Positions 26,769 through 34,735 of a DNA stretch of 64,000 bases are shown here, piece after piece (position 1 is the first letter of the stretch; each line of letters opens with the position of its first letter). The position numbers and the translations under genes are program-made. The stretch comes from Flavobacterium sp. MFBS3-15 (GTDB taxonomy: Bacteria > Bacteroidota > Bacteroidia > Flavobacteriales > Flavobacteriaceae): assembly GCF_026107645.2 (NCBI RefSeq), contig NZ_JAPCHV010000012.1, forward strand, positions 62,001 through 126,000, read 5' to 3'. The notes beneath the pieces are model-generated. The model ran no database searches. It was not told where the DNA came from and saw nothing but the letters and a program-made list of their open reading frames with translations.

Positions 26769-28381
26769 TGCGCAGCCTTTCCACCAAAATAGCAATCCTG
26801 TTCATGGCTTTGTGGGTTAGTAATTCTTTTGGACAGGAAAAACATTGGTGGAAGGAAAGCGTATTTTACCAGATATACATGCCCAGTTATGCCGACAGCG
26901 GTGGGGACGGCTATGGCGACTTTAAGGGTATCACGCAAAAGCTGGATCATATTAAAGGACTGGGCATTAAATGTATATGGCTAACCCCTTTTTTAAAATC
27001 GCCCAAGGTGGATAATGGCTATGATGTAGCAGACTATTATACTGTTGACCCAACCTACGGCACGATGGAGGATTTTCAGGATTTTCTTTATGAGGCGCAC
27101 AAACGGGACATTAATGTAATTATGGATATGGTGGTGAACCACACCTCAACCGAATGTGAATGGTTTAAGGAAGCTCAAAAATCAAAGGATAACTACTATC
27201 GCGATTACTACATATGGAAGGACAATCCCAACAACTGGGAATCATTCTTCGGAGGGACGGCATGGCAACTGGACGAAACTACTAACCAATATTATTACCA
27301 CAAATTTGATGTATCCATGGCCGACCTGAACTGGTCGAACCCCAAAGTCATAGCCGAAATTGAAAAGGTATTGAAATTCTGGCTTGAGATGGGCGTAGAT
27401 GGTTTCCGGTTTGACGTGATCAACTTCCTTACCACCGATGGCATCCTTCAGGACAACCCTATGAAAAGTGACCGTCAGGAACATCTGTACGACATCAACC
27501 AACCCGGTATAAAAAACGCGCTCAAAAAACTGAAGGCCGTAGTAAACAGCTATCCCAATCGTTTTACTGTGGGAGAAATAGGCAGCGACAAGATTGATGT
27601 ATTAAAACAATACCAGTCGCCCGATATGATGGATGTGGTGTTCAATTTTAATTTTGGCAGCATACCCGAATTTTCGGCAGAGAAAATATTAGGAGAACTG
27701 CACAGCATGGAAAAGGAAATGGAAGGATACCCTACCCTGTTCTTTGGCAGCCACGACATGCCTAGGATGATGGACCGACTGGCAGGTGGCAACGAGGAGA
27801 GGGCTTTGGCTTTGGCAACCCTGATGCTCACTGCCAAAGGCGTTCCTTTCATTTATTTTGGGGAGGAAATAGGGATGAAAAATATAGTGGCCAAATCGTA
27901 TGATGACATTGTCGACATACAGGGCAAAACCCATTACAGGCTGGCTAAAACTAACGGTAAAACCGATGCCGAGGCGCTTGTAATAGCCAACGGCCATAAT
28001 CGGGACAAATCACGCGGCCCGATGCAGTGGGATGCTTCCGCGAATTCGGGATTCACTACAGGTAAACCCTGGATAAAGGTACACCCTGATTACAAAATCA
28101 CCAATGTTGCGGTACAGTCGAAAGTTAAAACCTCATTGCTCAATGAATACAAAAAGCTAATTGCCCTGCGCAACAACACACCTGTATTACAATACGGACA
28201 ATACACCCAACTGGAATTTGCCGGTGACAGGATCACTTTTACCCGTAGCTTTGAAGGTAGCAGCATTACCGTTATCATCAATTTTGGCAAAAGCTATACT
28301 CCTTCCCTTCCGAAAAAAGCAAAAATTTTAGCGGGGAATAAAAATCTTCGTCCCAACAGCTATCTTATTTACAATCACTAA
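26768..28381 (+). CDS. Secreted GH13 alpha-glucosidase-type enzyme
   Basis: A 537-residue protein with a signal peptide (cleavage after SNSFGQ, about residue 22), starting at the ATG that overlaps the previous stop (TAATG). It has the alpha-amylase TIM barrel with the four conserved regions: DMVVNHTS, GFRFDVINF (nucleophile Asp216), TVGEIG (acid/base Glu270) and FGSHDMPR (Asp330). In the last, most exo-acting relatives have NHDQPR, so the Ser and Met are unusual. The start (WWKESVFYQIYMPSYADSGGDGYGDFKGI) places it with oligo-1,6-glucosidase/alpha-glucosidase-like subfamilies rather than endo-amylases. It is the last gene of the PUL and probably removes alpha-glucosyl units in the periplasm. 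Confidence 0.9.
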   Translation: MRSLSTKIAILFMALWVSNSFGQEKHWWKESVFYQIYMPSYADSGGDGYGDFKGITQKLDHIKGLGIKCIWLTPFLKSPKVDNGYDVADYYTVDPTYGTMEDFQDFLYEAHKRDINVIMDMVVNHTSTECEWFKEAQKSKDNYYRDYYIWKDNPNNWESFFGGTAWQLDETTNQYYYHKFDVSMADLNWSNPKVIAEIEKVLKFWLEMGVDGFRFDVINFLTTDGILQDNPMKSDRQEHLYDINQPGIKNALKKLKAVVNSYPNRFTVGEIGSDKIDVLKQYQSPDMMDVVFNFNFGSIPEFSAEKILGELHSMEKEMEGYPTLFFGSHDMPRMMDRLAGGNEERALALATLMLTAKGVPFIYFGEEIGMKNIVAKSYDDIVDIQGKTHYRLAKTNGKTDAEALVIANGHNRDKSRGPMQWDASANSGFTTGKPWIKVHPDYKITNVAVQSKVKTSLLNEYKKLIALRNNTPVLQYGQYTQLEFAGDRITFTRSFEGSSITVIINFGKSYTPSLPKKAKILAGNKNLRPNSYLIYNH

Positions 28382-28410
28382 CCAAGTTTCTCAAAACATT
28401 TTATGGTATG

Positions 28411-28453
28411 TGACACAGGTCATTTACCCAGAATTGTCATTGCGTTAATTTTG
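28411..28453 (+). promoter_or_regulatory. CRP/FNR-type box with fixed-spaced -7 element (PEP-protein/kinase/regulator operon)
   Basis: TGAC-ACAG-GTCA (28411-28422) is a perfect dyad. TAATTTTG (28446-28453) matches the -7 consensus TAnnTTTG, with 23 nt between. The dyad centre would lie near -41 of the transcription start, the class II activator position. Five more promoters in the window have exactly the same layout, so the operon encoding the kinase and the regulator is probably autoregulated. Confidence 0.75.
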
Positions 28454-28501
28454 CTTTGTTACGGATAATGCCTTTTGGCTCCGTAGCCTAACAACGATGC
28501 G

Positions 28502-29554
28502 ATGGAACGATCTATAATAAAATTCGGTGAGGCCGGGACGGGCAATGCTTCAGAAATAGGGAGCAAAAATGCCGCTTTAGAGGATTTGTATGCAATCCCG
28601 GCCACTAAGGGCCTTCATGTTCCCGATGGATTTGCGGTAACGGTGGCTGTCTTTACGAAGTTCATGCAGCACAACGGTCTGCAGGAATCGCTTAGGCAGC
28701 TCATGGAACGGTTGGAGAGGAAAGATTTTTCTAACCTTAATGAAACCGGTACAGCAGCACGAAGGCTTATCATGGAAGCGAAATTCCCGCGGATTCAGGA
28801 ACAGGAAATAACTGATGCGTATGCTGCACTCCTTCCCCTGAAAAATGGCGATGTGGCTGTACGCAGCAGTCCGTTTGCTACAGGATTTTCAAATCTTTTT
28901 CCGGAAGGGCTGCACGAATCGTACCTCAATATAAGAGGGCCATTGGCGCTCATTTATGCCATAAAATGCTGCTATGCGTCGCTCTACAGCAACAAGGCGA
29001 TAAAATTCCGCGAAACCCACGGCATTGCGCATGATGCTGTATATCTTGCCATCGGCATACAGCGCATGGTACGTGCAGGCACAGGATGCTCCGGGATTTG
29101 CAACACACCGCACTCCGGTTCCGGTTTTCCCGATGGGGTCCGGATCACTGCCAACTGGGGATTGGGCCAGAATACCCTGCCGGAAACGTGGGACGAATAC
29201 ATCATCCGCCGGCCGTTGCAAAATATGGCAGGCAATATCCAAAAAAGCACCGGCAGCAAAAGCAGGATGACGGTGTACAAGGATGTATCTGCCGGAACCA
29301 ACTCGACCCTCACAATCATTACCCTTCCTGAACTGCGCGTTAAGACGGTGCTTGACGATGCAGAAATTTTTGAGCTTGCCCGGCTTGCGCTGCTTCTTGA
29401 GGTACACTATGGCCGTCCTGTAGGATTTGAATGGGCCAAAGACGGTGACGATGACCTGTTTTACATTACCGGGTTATGCCCTGAAGACCCGCGCAGCTAC
29501 AGACACACGGAAGTAATGCATCCCAAACCGCAAAAGGGCTACGATGTAGCATAA
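28502..29554 (+). CDS. Standalone PEP-synthase/PPDK-type ATP-grasp domain protein
   Basis: A 350-residue protein that corresponds only to the N-terminal nucleotide-binding domain of phosphoenolpyruvate synthase. Recognisable parts are GSKNAALEDLY, VPDGFAVTVAVFTKF, VAVRSSPFATGFSNLFPEGLHESYLN (the family usually has RSSATAED...SFAGQ) and CSGICNTPHSGSGFPDGVRITANWGLGQ (usually SGVMFTxxxxxGF...ITAxxGLGE). The phosphohistidine swivel domain and the C-terminal PEP/pyruvate barrel are absent, so the full PEP synthase reaction is not possible. Several loop residues differ from active enzymes. It is first in an operon with a FixL-like kinase and a receiver-CRP regulator, behind a CRP-type box. A regulatory or energy-sensing role is conceivable but is only inference. 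Confidence 0.75.
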   Translation: MERSIIKFGEAGTGNASEIGSKNAALEDLYAIPATKGLHVPDGFAVTVAVFTKFMQHNGLQESLRQLMERLERKDFSNLNETGTAARRLIMEAKFPRIQEQEITDAYAALLPLKNGDVAVRSSPFATGFSNLFPEGLHESYLNIRGPLALIYAIKCCYASLYSNKAIKFRETHGIAHDAVYLAIGIQRMVRAGTGCSGICNTPHSGSGFPDGVRITANWGLGQNTLPETWDEYIIRRPLQNMAGNIQKSTGSKSRMTVYKDVSAGTNSTLTIITLPELRVKTVLDDAEIFELARLALLLEVHYGRPVGFEWAKDGDDDLFYITGLCPEDPRSYRHTEVMHPKPQKGYDVA

Positions 29555-29619
29555 GTGACTTTTATGATAAATCTTACAGATTATTTTCCCGATATTTGTT
29601 TTTTAGTAAAAGACACCTG

Positions 29620-30807
29620 ATGAAAAACGAGGCGCTTTTAAACTCCATCGTAGAGAATGCAATAGACGGCATCATTACCATCAACGACCGGGGCATAGTA
29701 GAATCCATAAACCCTGCGGCATGCCAGCTCTTCCTGTACTCTCCTGAAGAGGTTGTAGGCCGGAATATTTCAATGCTCATGCCGCCCCCTGATAAGGAGA
29801 GGCATGACGACTACATTGAGAGATACCGGCACACCGGGCAGGCCCATATCATAGGATACGGCCGGGATGTTATAGGCCTGAAAAAGGACGGCAGCGTTTT
29901 CCCTTTCCGTTTGGGTGTTAGTGAAGTGAAGTATGAAGGAGAGCGCATGTTTGCGGGTTTTATACACGACCTGAGCCACCAGAAAGAGGCAGAAAATCGC
30001 CTTATGGAATATACTCAGCATCTGGAGGATGTAGTAAAGGAACGTACAACTTCACTCAACGAAACCATTGAGGAACTGACCAAGGCCAAAGAAGAAGTGA
30101 GCCTGTCGCTCGAAAAGGAAAAAGAACTGGGTAAGCTCAAGAGCCGGCTGCTCTCTATGGCTTCGCACGAGTTCCGCACACCGCTGAGTTCCATACAGCT
30201 TTCGGCATCCCTGATAGAACGCTATACAGCCCAATTGGAAAATGCCAATGTAGAAAAGCACTTATACAAAATAAAAGGTGCTGTAAACAACCTTACTACC
30301 ATTCTCAACGACTTCCTGCACGTGGAGAAGGCAGAGGCCGGAAAGGTAGAAGTAAAATGGGGCTCTTTTGACATTGAACACTTTTGCAGGGAAATTGTTG
30401 ATGAGATACAACTGCTTGCCAAAAAAGACCAGAATATCATCTACAATCATGTAGGTAAAAATACGGAAGTATTCCTGGACCGAAACCTGTTGCGCAACTG
30501 TATTTTCAACCTCATGTCGAACGCAATAAAATACTCCGGAGAGAATACTACCATACACCTCAGCACATGCATTGATGCGGATAGTTTTACCATCACTGTG
30601 GAGGATAACGGCATAGGCATACCCAAAGAGGAGCATAAGCACCTGTTTGAAGCCTTTTTCAGGGCACAAAACACGGGGAACATACCGGGCACCGGGCTTG
30701 GCCTCAATATTGTACTGCGCTATGTAACCCTGATGAATGGCACCATCAACTTTAAAAGTGCCACCAACGAAGGAACTTTATTTACAATTACATTCCCAAT
30801 ACAATGA
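29620..30807 (+). CDS. FixL-like haem-PAS oxygen sensor histidine kinase
   Basis: A 395-residue soluble kinase; the ATG at 29620 is chosen over a TTG eight codons upstream. The PAS domain (about residues 5-118) aligns without gaps to the haem domain of Bradyrhizobium FixL as I know it. The proximal haem ligand His200 corresponds to His62 (KERHDDYIERYR). Arg206 corresponds to Arg68, His214 to His76, Ile215 to Ile77 and the oxygen-contacting Arg220 to Arg82 (HIIGYGR). A coiled coil leads to a HisKA domain with His183 (MASHEFRTPLSS) and a HATPase with N-box (NCIFNLMSNAIKYSG) and G-boxes (DNGIGIP, GTGLGLN). It should phosphorylate the receiver-CRP protein encoded by the overlapping next gene when oxygen is low. 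There are no membrane segments. Confidence 0.88.
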   Translation: MKNEALLNSIVENAIDGIITINDRGIVESINPAACQLFLYSPEEVVGRNISMLMPPPDKERHDDYIERYRHTGQAHIIGYGRDVIGLKKDGSVFPFRLGVSEVKYEGERMFAGFIHDLSHQKEAENRLMEYTQHLEDVVKERTTSLNETIEELTKAKEEVSLSLEKEKELGKLKSRLLSMASHEFRTPLSSIQLSASLIERYTAQLENANVEKHLYKIKGAVNNLTTILNDFLHVEKAEAGKVEVKWGSFDIEHFCREIVDEIQLLAKKDQNIIYNHVGKNTEVFLDRNLLRNCIFNLMSNAIKYSGENTTIHLSTCIDADSFTITVEDNGIGIPKEEHKHLFEAFFRAQNTGNIPGTGLGLNIVLRYVTLMNGTINFKSATNEGTLFTITFPIQ

Positions 30808-31853
30808 CCAGAGTACTGATAATAGAGGATAATGACGATATTCGCGAAAACGTAGTGGAAATACTGGAGCTTTCCGGATACACGGCATATGCTGCACCAA
30901 ACGGGAAAGCAGGAGTTGAGGTGGCCATAAAACAGCTGCCCGACATCATACTTTGCGACATCATGATGCCTGAAATGGATGGCTACGGCGTTATAGAGGC
31001 GCTGAACAATCACCCGCAAACCCGTGCAACGCCTTTCATTTTTCTTACGGCAAAAGCAGAACGCACGGATGTGCGAAAGGGCATGGACCTGGGCGCTGAT
31101 GACTACCTGACAAAGCCTTTTGATGATACCGAACTGTTAAATGCCATTGAAAGCCGGCTGAAGAAAAAAGAGGTACAACAGCTGTTTTATGGCAAAACCG
31201 CTGAGAAACTTGACAGCATCATGAGCAAAAACAATGGCCTTGAAGAGCTGAAAAAGGTAATGCAGGAGCGCGATACTCGCATTTTTAAAAAGAACCAGGC
31301 CATACACCATGAAGGCGACCGCGTAACAGGCATCTACTTCATCATCAGCGGGAAGGTAAAAACGGTACAGCTGACACAGGACGGCCGCGAACTGATAACC
31401 GGGATGTATGCAGCCAACGACTACCTGGACCTGAACATCATACTGTCCAACGACACTTATATTGATACTGCCATTGCCGTGGAAGAGGCCGAACTGAGTT
31501 TCCTGCCAAGCGAGCAGCTGGACAAGCTGCTATTCCTTCACCCGGACATTGGGGCAAAATTCATAAAGATGCTGGCCAACAACATACGCGATAAGGAAAC
31601 AAGGCTGTTGCAAATTGCTTACCTATCGGTACGCAAGCGTATTGCACAGTCGATTATACGCCTGTTGGATCAGGAGGGCAATGGTGTGAGGAGCATCAAA
31701 GTAAGCCGTGATGACCTGGCTGCGATATGCGGTACAGCCCCGGAAACCGTGAGCCGCACCCTAACCGACTTTAAGGAGGAAGGCCTTATTGAAAAAAGCG
31801 GCAGTACCATACAGGTGCTGAATTATGAAAAGCTGGACAAACTGAAGAATTAA
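30804..31853 (+). CDS. Response regulator with receiver and CRP/FNR-type DNA-binding module (FixJ/FixK-like fusion)
   Basis: A 349-residue protein overlapping the kinase stop (ATGA). The receiver (about 1-120) has acidic residues Glu8, Asp9 and Asp11, phospho-acceptor Asp52 (ILCDIMMPEMDG) and the TAK and KPF motifs. A linker helix leads to a cyclic-nucleotide-type beta-roll (about 150-245) and a Crp helix-turn-helix whose recognition helix reads ETVSR (314-318), the E-xx-SR pattern that reads TGA half-sites in FNR and FixK. No FNR-type cysteine cluster is present, so oxygen information must come from the kinase. It is the likely activator of the TGAY-N4-RTCA promoters before its own operon, hemN, the cbb3 genes and the acetyl-CoA hydrolase. 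Confidence 0.92.
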   Translation: MTRVLIIEDNDDIRENVVEILELSGYTAYAAPNGKAGVEVAIKQLPDIILCDIMMPEMDGYGVIEALNNHPQTRATPFIFLTAKAERTDVRKGMDLGADDYLTKPFDDTELLNAIESRLKKKEVQQLFYGKTAEKLDSIMSKNNGLEELKKVMQERDTRIFKKNQAIHHEGDRVTGIYFIISGKVKTVQLTQDGRELITGMYAANDYLDLNIILSNDTYIDTAIAVEEAELSFLPSEQLDKLLFLHPDIGAKFIKMLANNIRDKETRLLQIAYLSVRKRIAQSIIRLLDQEGNGVRSIKVSRDDLAAICGTAPETVSRTLTDFKEEGLIEKSGSTIQVLNYEKLDKLKN

Positions 31854-31865
31854 GCCTCAGGCTAT

Positions 31866-32321
31866 TTATAACTTTTCCATTCCTGCAAGGGTTTCCATCA
31901 GCTTGGCTTCTTTTTCGCGATAGCTTTCCATAAATCGCTCCATCCTTTGTATAACTGAGGCATCTATGGCAAAGGCATCTATTTTTTCCTCAAAACGCTC
32001 TCCCCTGAGCAGTTTTTCGCTAAGCTGTTCGAGTTGGCCATCAGCTTTAAAAATGGCATTGCGCAGTTGCCCCTTGTTTTTGCCGTCCGGATCGTCGAGC
32101 CTGTCGGCTGCACGGGAAATCTTTTTTCGTGCTGCAAGGACATTGTTTTCAGACTGCCGTTTAAACAGTTTCCAGTCGTCCATTGCATTCCGTATTTTGT
32201 AATCCAGCTCTTCATAATCAGCCTGTACGGTAGTTTCGTACTGCTCTTTTTCTTCCTGGTCTTCAGCACATCCTTTGGGAGCCAGTGCCAGCAATATACC
32301 GGCAAGCACATAAATTTTCAT
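31866..32321 (-). CDS. Small helical lipoprotein of unknown function in the CRP-box regulon
   Basis: A 151-residue protein with a signal ending in a lipobox-like APKGC (cysteine at about residue 18). The rest is almost entirely charged amphipathic helix (KQSENNVLAARKKISRAADRL; GQLEQLSEKLLRGERFEEKIDAF), suggesting a coiled-coil or helical-bundle periplasmic protein. I recognise no family. It converges with the regulator gene (12 nt between stops) and diverges from hemN. Its promoter has a TGAT-N4-GTCA dyad at the same 23-nt spacing from a -7-like GAGATTTG as the other microaerobic promoters, so it probably responds to oxygen limitation. Confidence 0.7.
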   Translation of the reverse strand: MKIYVLAGILLALAPKGCAEDQEEKEQYETTVQADYEELDYKIRNAMDDWKLFKRQSENNVLAARKKISRAADRLDDPDGKNKGQLRNAIFKADGQLEQLSEKLLRGERFEEKIDAFAIDASVIQRMERFMESYREKEAKLMETLAGMEKL

Positions 32322-32339
32322 AGTGTTGATGTTTTATGG

Positions 32340-32382
32340 CAAATCTCAACCATTATTTAAAGCCATAAAATGATTCCTGTCA
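32340..32382 (-). promoter_or_regulatory. CRP/FNR-type promoter for the small lipoprotein
   Basis: On the minus strand the dyad at 32371-32382 (plus-strand TGAT-TCCT-GTCA) is 23 nt from a -7-like GAGATTTG (32340-32347, read on the minus strand). TTTG is kept while TA is GA. The spacing is identical to the other boxes of the region. Confidence 0.6.
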
Positions 32383-32410
32383 CTACAAGCCAGGGCAAAT
32401 ATTGCAAAGG

Positions 32411-32453
32411 TGATGCCTGTCATTTTTTGCAGTTGTACCGTCCCGTACTTTTG
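32411..32453 (+). promoter_or_regulatory. CRP/FNR-type promoter for hemN
   Basis: TGAT-GCCT-GTCA (32411-32422) lies 23 nt before a perfect -7 box TACTTTTG (32446-32453). The leader to the first ATG (32465) would be under 10 nt, so the second in-frame ATG at 32474 may be the true hemN start. Confidence 0.7.
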
Positions 32454-32464
32454 AAACATAAAAA

Positions 32465-33838
32465 ATGACGGAAATGGAAAGTTCGATATTGCAAAAATAT
32501 AATGTACCGGGGCCGCGCTACACCAGCTACCCTACTGTTCCCTATTGGGATAATTCAGGTTTTACAGAAACATTGTGGCAGGACAGCGTAGTGCGCTCAT
32601 TTGGCGAAAGCAATGGTGTGCAGGGCATCAGCCTGTACATCCATCTTCCGTTCTGCGAAAGTATGTGCACCTTTTGCGGGTGCAACAAGCGTATCACGAA
32701 AAACCATGCGGTAGAAGCAAGGTACATAAGTGCCATACTGAAGGAATGGGTGATGTACCGTGATCTTTTCAGGAGCAGGCCCCGCATAAAAGAGCTGCAT
32801 CTTGGCGGGGGAACACCTACATTCTTCAGTCCTGAAAACCTCGAAAAACTTATTAAGGGCATCTTTGAACTGGCCGATGCGGCGCCGGGATATGAGTTCA
32901 GCTTTGAAGGACACCCCAACAACACTACCCGCGAACATTTGGAAACCCTATACAACCTGGGATTCCGCAGGGTAAGCTTTGGCGTTCAGGACTACAGCGA
33001 AACCGTACAAAAAGCCATCAACCGTATACAACCTTTTGAAAATGTGGCAAAAGTGACCCGTTGGGCCCGTGAAATCGGGTACAGCTCCATCAGCCATGAC
33101 CTGGTGTTTGGGCTGCCGCACCAAACGGTTGAAAACATTGTGGACACTATTGAAAAGACCAATGCGCTCAGGCCCGACCGCATCTCTTTTTACAGCTATG
33201 CCCATGTGCCGTGGATAAAAGGCACAGGACAACGCGGCTTTGATGACGCGAGCTTGCCAAAAGATAACGAAAAACGCAGGCTGTATGAAGTTGGAAAAAA
33301 AATACTCTGCGACAAAGGGTATCACGAAATTGGCATGGACCATTTTGCATTGAAGAGCGATAGCATGCACGAATCATTTAAGAAAGGAACGCTTCACCGC
33401 AACTTCATGGGGTACAGCTCTTCCAGCACCCAACTGATGATCGGGCTGGGCGTATCTTCCATCAGCGACAGCTGGTACAGCTTTGCGCAAAATGAAAAAA
33501 CACTGGAGGATTATTACCAAAGGATAGAACAAAATGAGTTACCGGTTTTCCGAGGGCACATTCTTACAGAAGAAGATCTTGCCATACGCAGGCACATACT
33601 GAACCTGATGTGCCGGTTTGAAACATTATGGGATGATGAAGACAGTTATTTCAACGAATTGCCGGAAGTGCTTTGGGATTTGAGGGAGATGGAAAAAGAC
33701 GGGTTGGTAATAATTGACGATATGTCGATAATGATAACTGAAAAAGGCCTTCCGTTTGTACGTAACATCTGCATGGCCTTCGACCTGAGGCTGAAAAGGA
33801 AGGCTCCGGAGACGAAGCTGTTTTCGATGACGATATAA
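32465..33838 (+). CDS. hemN: Oxygen-independent coproporphyrinogen III dehydrogenase
   Basis: A 457-residue radical SAM enzyme that oxidatively decarboxylates coproporphyrinogen III to protoporphyrinogen IX without oxygen, a haem-synthesis step needed under low oxygen. The YNVPGPRYTSYPTVPYW opening is typical of HemN. The 4Fe-4S cluster motif is HLPFCESMCTFCGC (Cys64, Cys68, Cys71, plus the HemN-specific Cys73). The GGGTPT and SFEGHPNNTT segments and the C-terminal HemN domain are present. It sits behind a CRP/FNR-type promoter beside the oxygen-sensing regulator genes, consistent with supplying haem to the cbb3 oxidase. A start three codons later is possible (see the promoter entry). Confidence 0.96.
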   Translation: MTEMESSILQKYNVPGPRYTSYPTVPYWDNSGFTETLWQDSVVRSFGESNGVQGISLYIHLPFCESMCTFCGCNKRITKNHAVEARYISAILKEWVMYRDLFRSRPRIKELHLGGGTPTFFSPENLEKLIKGIFELADAAPGYEFSFEGHPNNTTREHLETLYNLGFRRVSFGVQDYSETVQKAINRIQPFENVAKVTRWAREIGYSSISHDLVFGLPHQTVENIVDTIEKTNALRPDRISFYSYAHVPWIKGTGQRGFDDASLPKDNEKRRLYEVGKKILCDKGYHEIGMDHFALKSDSMHESFKKGTLHRNFMGYSSSSTQLMIGLGVSSISDSWYSFAQNEKTLEDYYQRIEQNELPVFRGHILTEEDLAIRRHILNLMCRFETLWDDEDSYFNELPEVLWDLREMEKDGLVIIDDMSIMITEKGLPFVRNICMAFDLRLKRKAPETKLFSMTI

Positions 33839-33856
33839 TTTTAGGATTTAGTTTAG

Positions 33857-33887
33857 AAAACCGGTATTGCATGATACCGGTTTTTTT
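33857..33887. terminator. Bidirectional terminator between hemN and the TauE/SafE-like gene
   Basis: AAAACCGGTAT (33857-33867) is perfectly complementary to ATACCGGTTTT (33874-33884) with a short loop. A T-run follows on the plus strand, and the A-run on the other side works for the minus strand. It lies between two convergent genes. Confidence 0.85.
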
Positions 33888-33904
33888 ATCACCTTTCGAA
33901 TAAG

Positions 33905-34618
33905 TTAGTGCCCAGGTGTAACGCAGTCCGGGGCAGAGGTCACAAAAAGGGAAAGGTCGCCGGGAGAAAGATACGGGATACTCAGTCCCAACCCTCGCAC
34001 GATGAACAACATGCCGATGGCTACTGCCGCATAAGGGACTATCTTACTGAAGGAATTACGCAGGGGATTTTTCAAAATCCCGGAAGCATAGACTACCATG
34101 CTCATCAAAGGGATGGTCCCGGCACCGAACAGCATCATGTACAGCATTCCGAGCGGCACGCTTTGCATGGCAATGGCACCAAATAATGCTGCATAGACCA
34201 ATCCGCACGGCAGGAAACCGTTAAGCACCCCGGCAGTATACAATGACCTGTAGCCCTTTTTCCTGAACCTGCTCCCCAATCCGGTTTTCACTTTCGAAAT
34301 AGCCATGTACACCGGCTTACTAAAATTATAGCGCGCAAAGATATTCTCCGGTACCATTACAATCGCAATCATCACAATACCTGTAATGATGGAAAACTGT
34401 TGTTGGATTCCGGCAAGGTAGAGCCCCCTGCCCATTGTACCAAAAATCAGCCCTAACGAACCGTAAGCCGTTAGCCTGCCTGCGTGGTAGGTAAGTATCT
34501 GTAAGGTTTTCTTAGCAGGGTTGTTGCGATCCACCGGCAGCATCATGGCTATGGGCCCGCACATGCCAATGCAGTGCAGGCTGGAAACAAGGCCGAGTAT
34601 GATGGCGGAGTAAAGCAT
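33905..34618 (-). CDS. TauE/SafE-like membrane protein of the cbb3 cluster
   Basis: A 237-residue protein with about six membrane segments and the diagnostic HCIGMCGP motif near the N-terminus (about residues 15-22). A second GFLPCGLVYAAL segment in the middle gives the usual internal repeat of the UreH/DsbD-like branch annotated as sulfite exporter TauE/SafE. Proteins of this branch with HCxGMCGP are commonly encoded in cbb3 oxidase clusters and are suspected to handle copper or thiols during assembly. That function is family knowledge and is not shown here. It is the last gene of the minus-strand cbb3 cluster, separated from ccoH by a 117-nt AT-rich spacer. Confidence 0.8.
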   Translation of the reverse strand: MLYSAIILGLVSSLHCIGMCGPIAMMLPVDRNNPAKKTLQILTYHAGRLTAYGSLGLIFGTMGRGLYLAGIQQQFSIITGIVMIAIVMVPENIFARYNFSKPVYMAISKVKTGLGSRFRKKGYRSLYTAGVLNGFLPCGLVYAALFGAIAMQSVPLGMLYMMLFGAGTIPLMSMVVYASGILKNPLRNSFSKIVPYAAVAIGMLFIVRGLGLSIPYLSPGDLSLFVTSAPDCVTPGH

Positions 34619-34735
34619 CTTTTTTTAGATTGTTGGATTTTTAGATGAGAGATAATAAACGAATAGATGATGGACTAAATCCGTAATGCTAATGTCTATT
34701 ATCTATCATCTATTATCTCTTTGTCTATTGTCTTC
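34619..34735 (-). repeat. AT-rich low-complexity spacer with inverted repeats
   Basis: The spacer is built of TAGATGA/TCTATTATC-type short motifs. GAGATAATA near 34649 can pair with TATTATCTC near 34711-34719, and ATAGATGAT with ATCATCTAT, giving a long imperfect hairpin. It may modulate expression of the last gene of the cbb3 operon or be a decayed intergenic repeat. Confidence 0.4.

Noticed and set aside
28434-28444. Extra GTCAT half-site near the PEP-protein promoter
   Set aside because: No matching left half at N4 distance, and it falls inside the expected -33 to -7 spacer.
29556-29571. Possible seventh CRP-type box before the FixL-like gene (TGACTTTTATGA)
   Set aside because: The right half lacks TCA and there is no -7 element at the 23-nt spacing; the kinase is more likely read from the upstream promoter.
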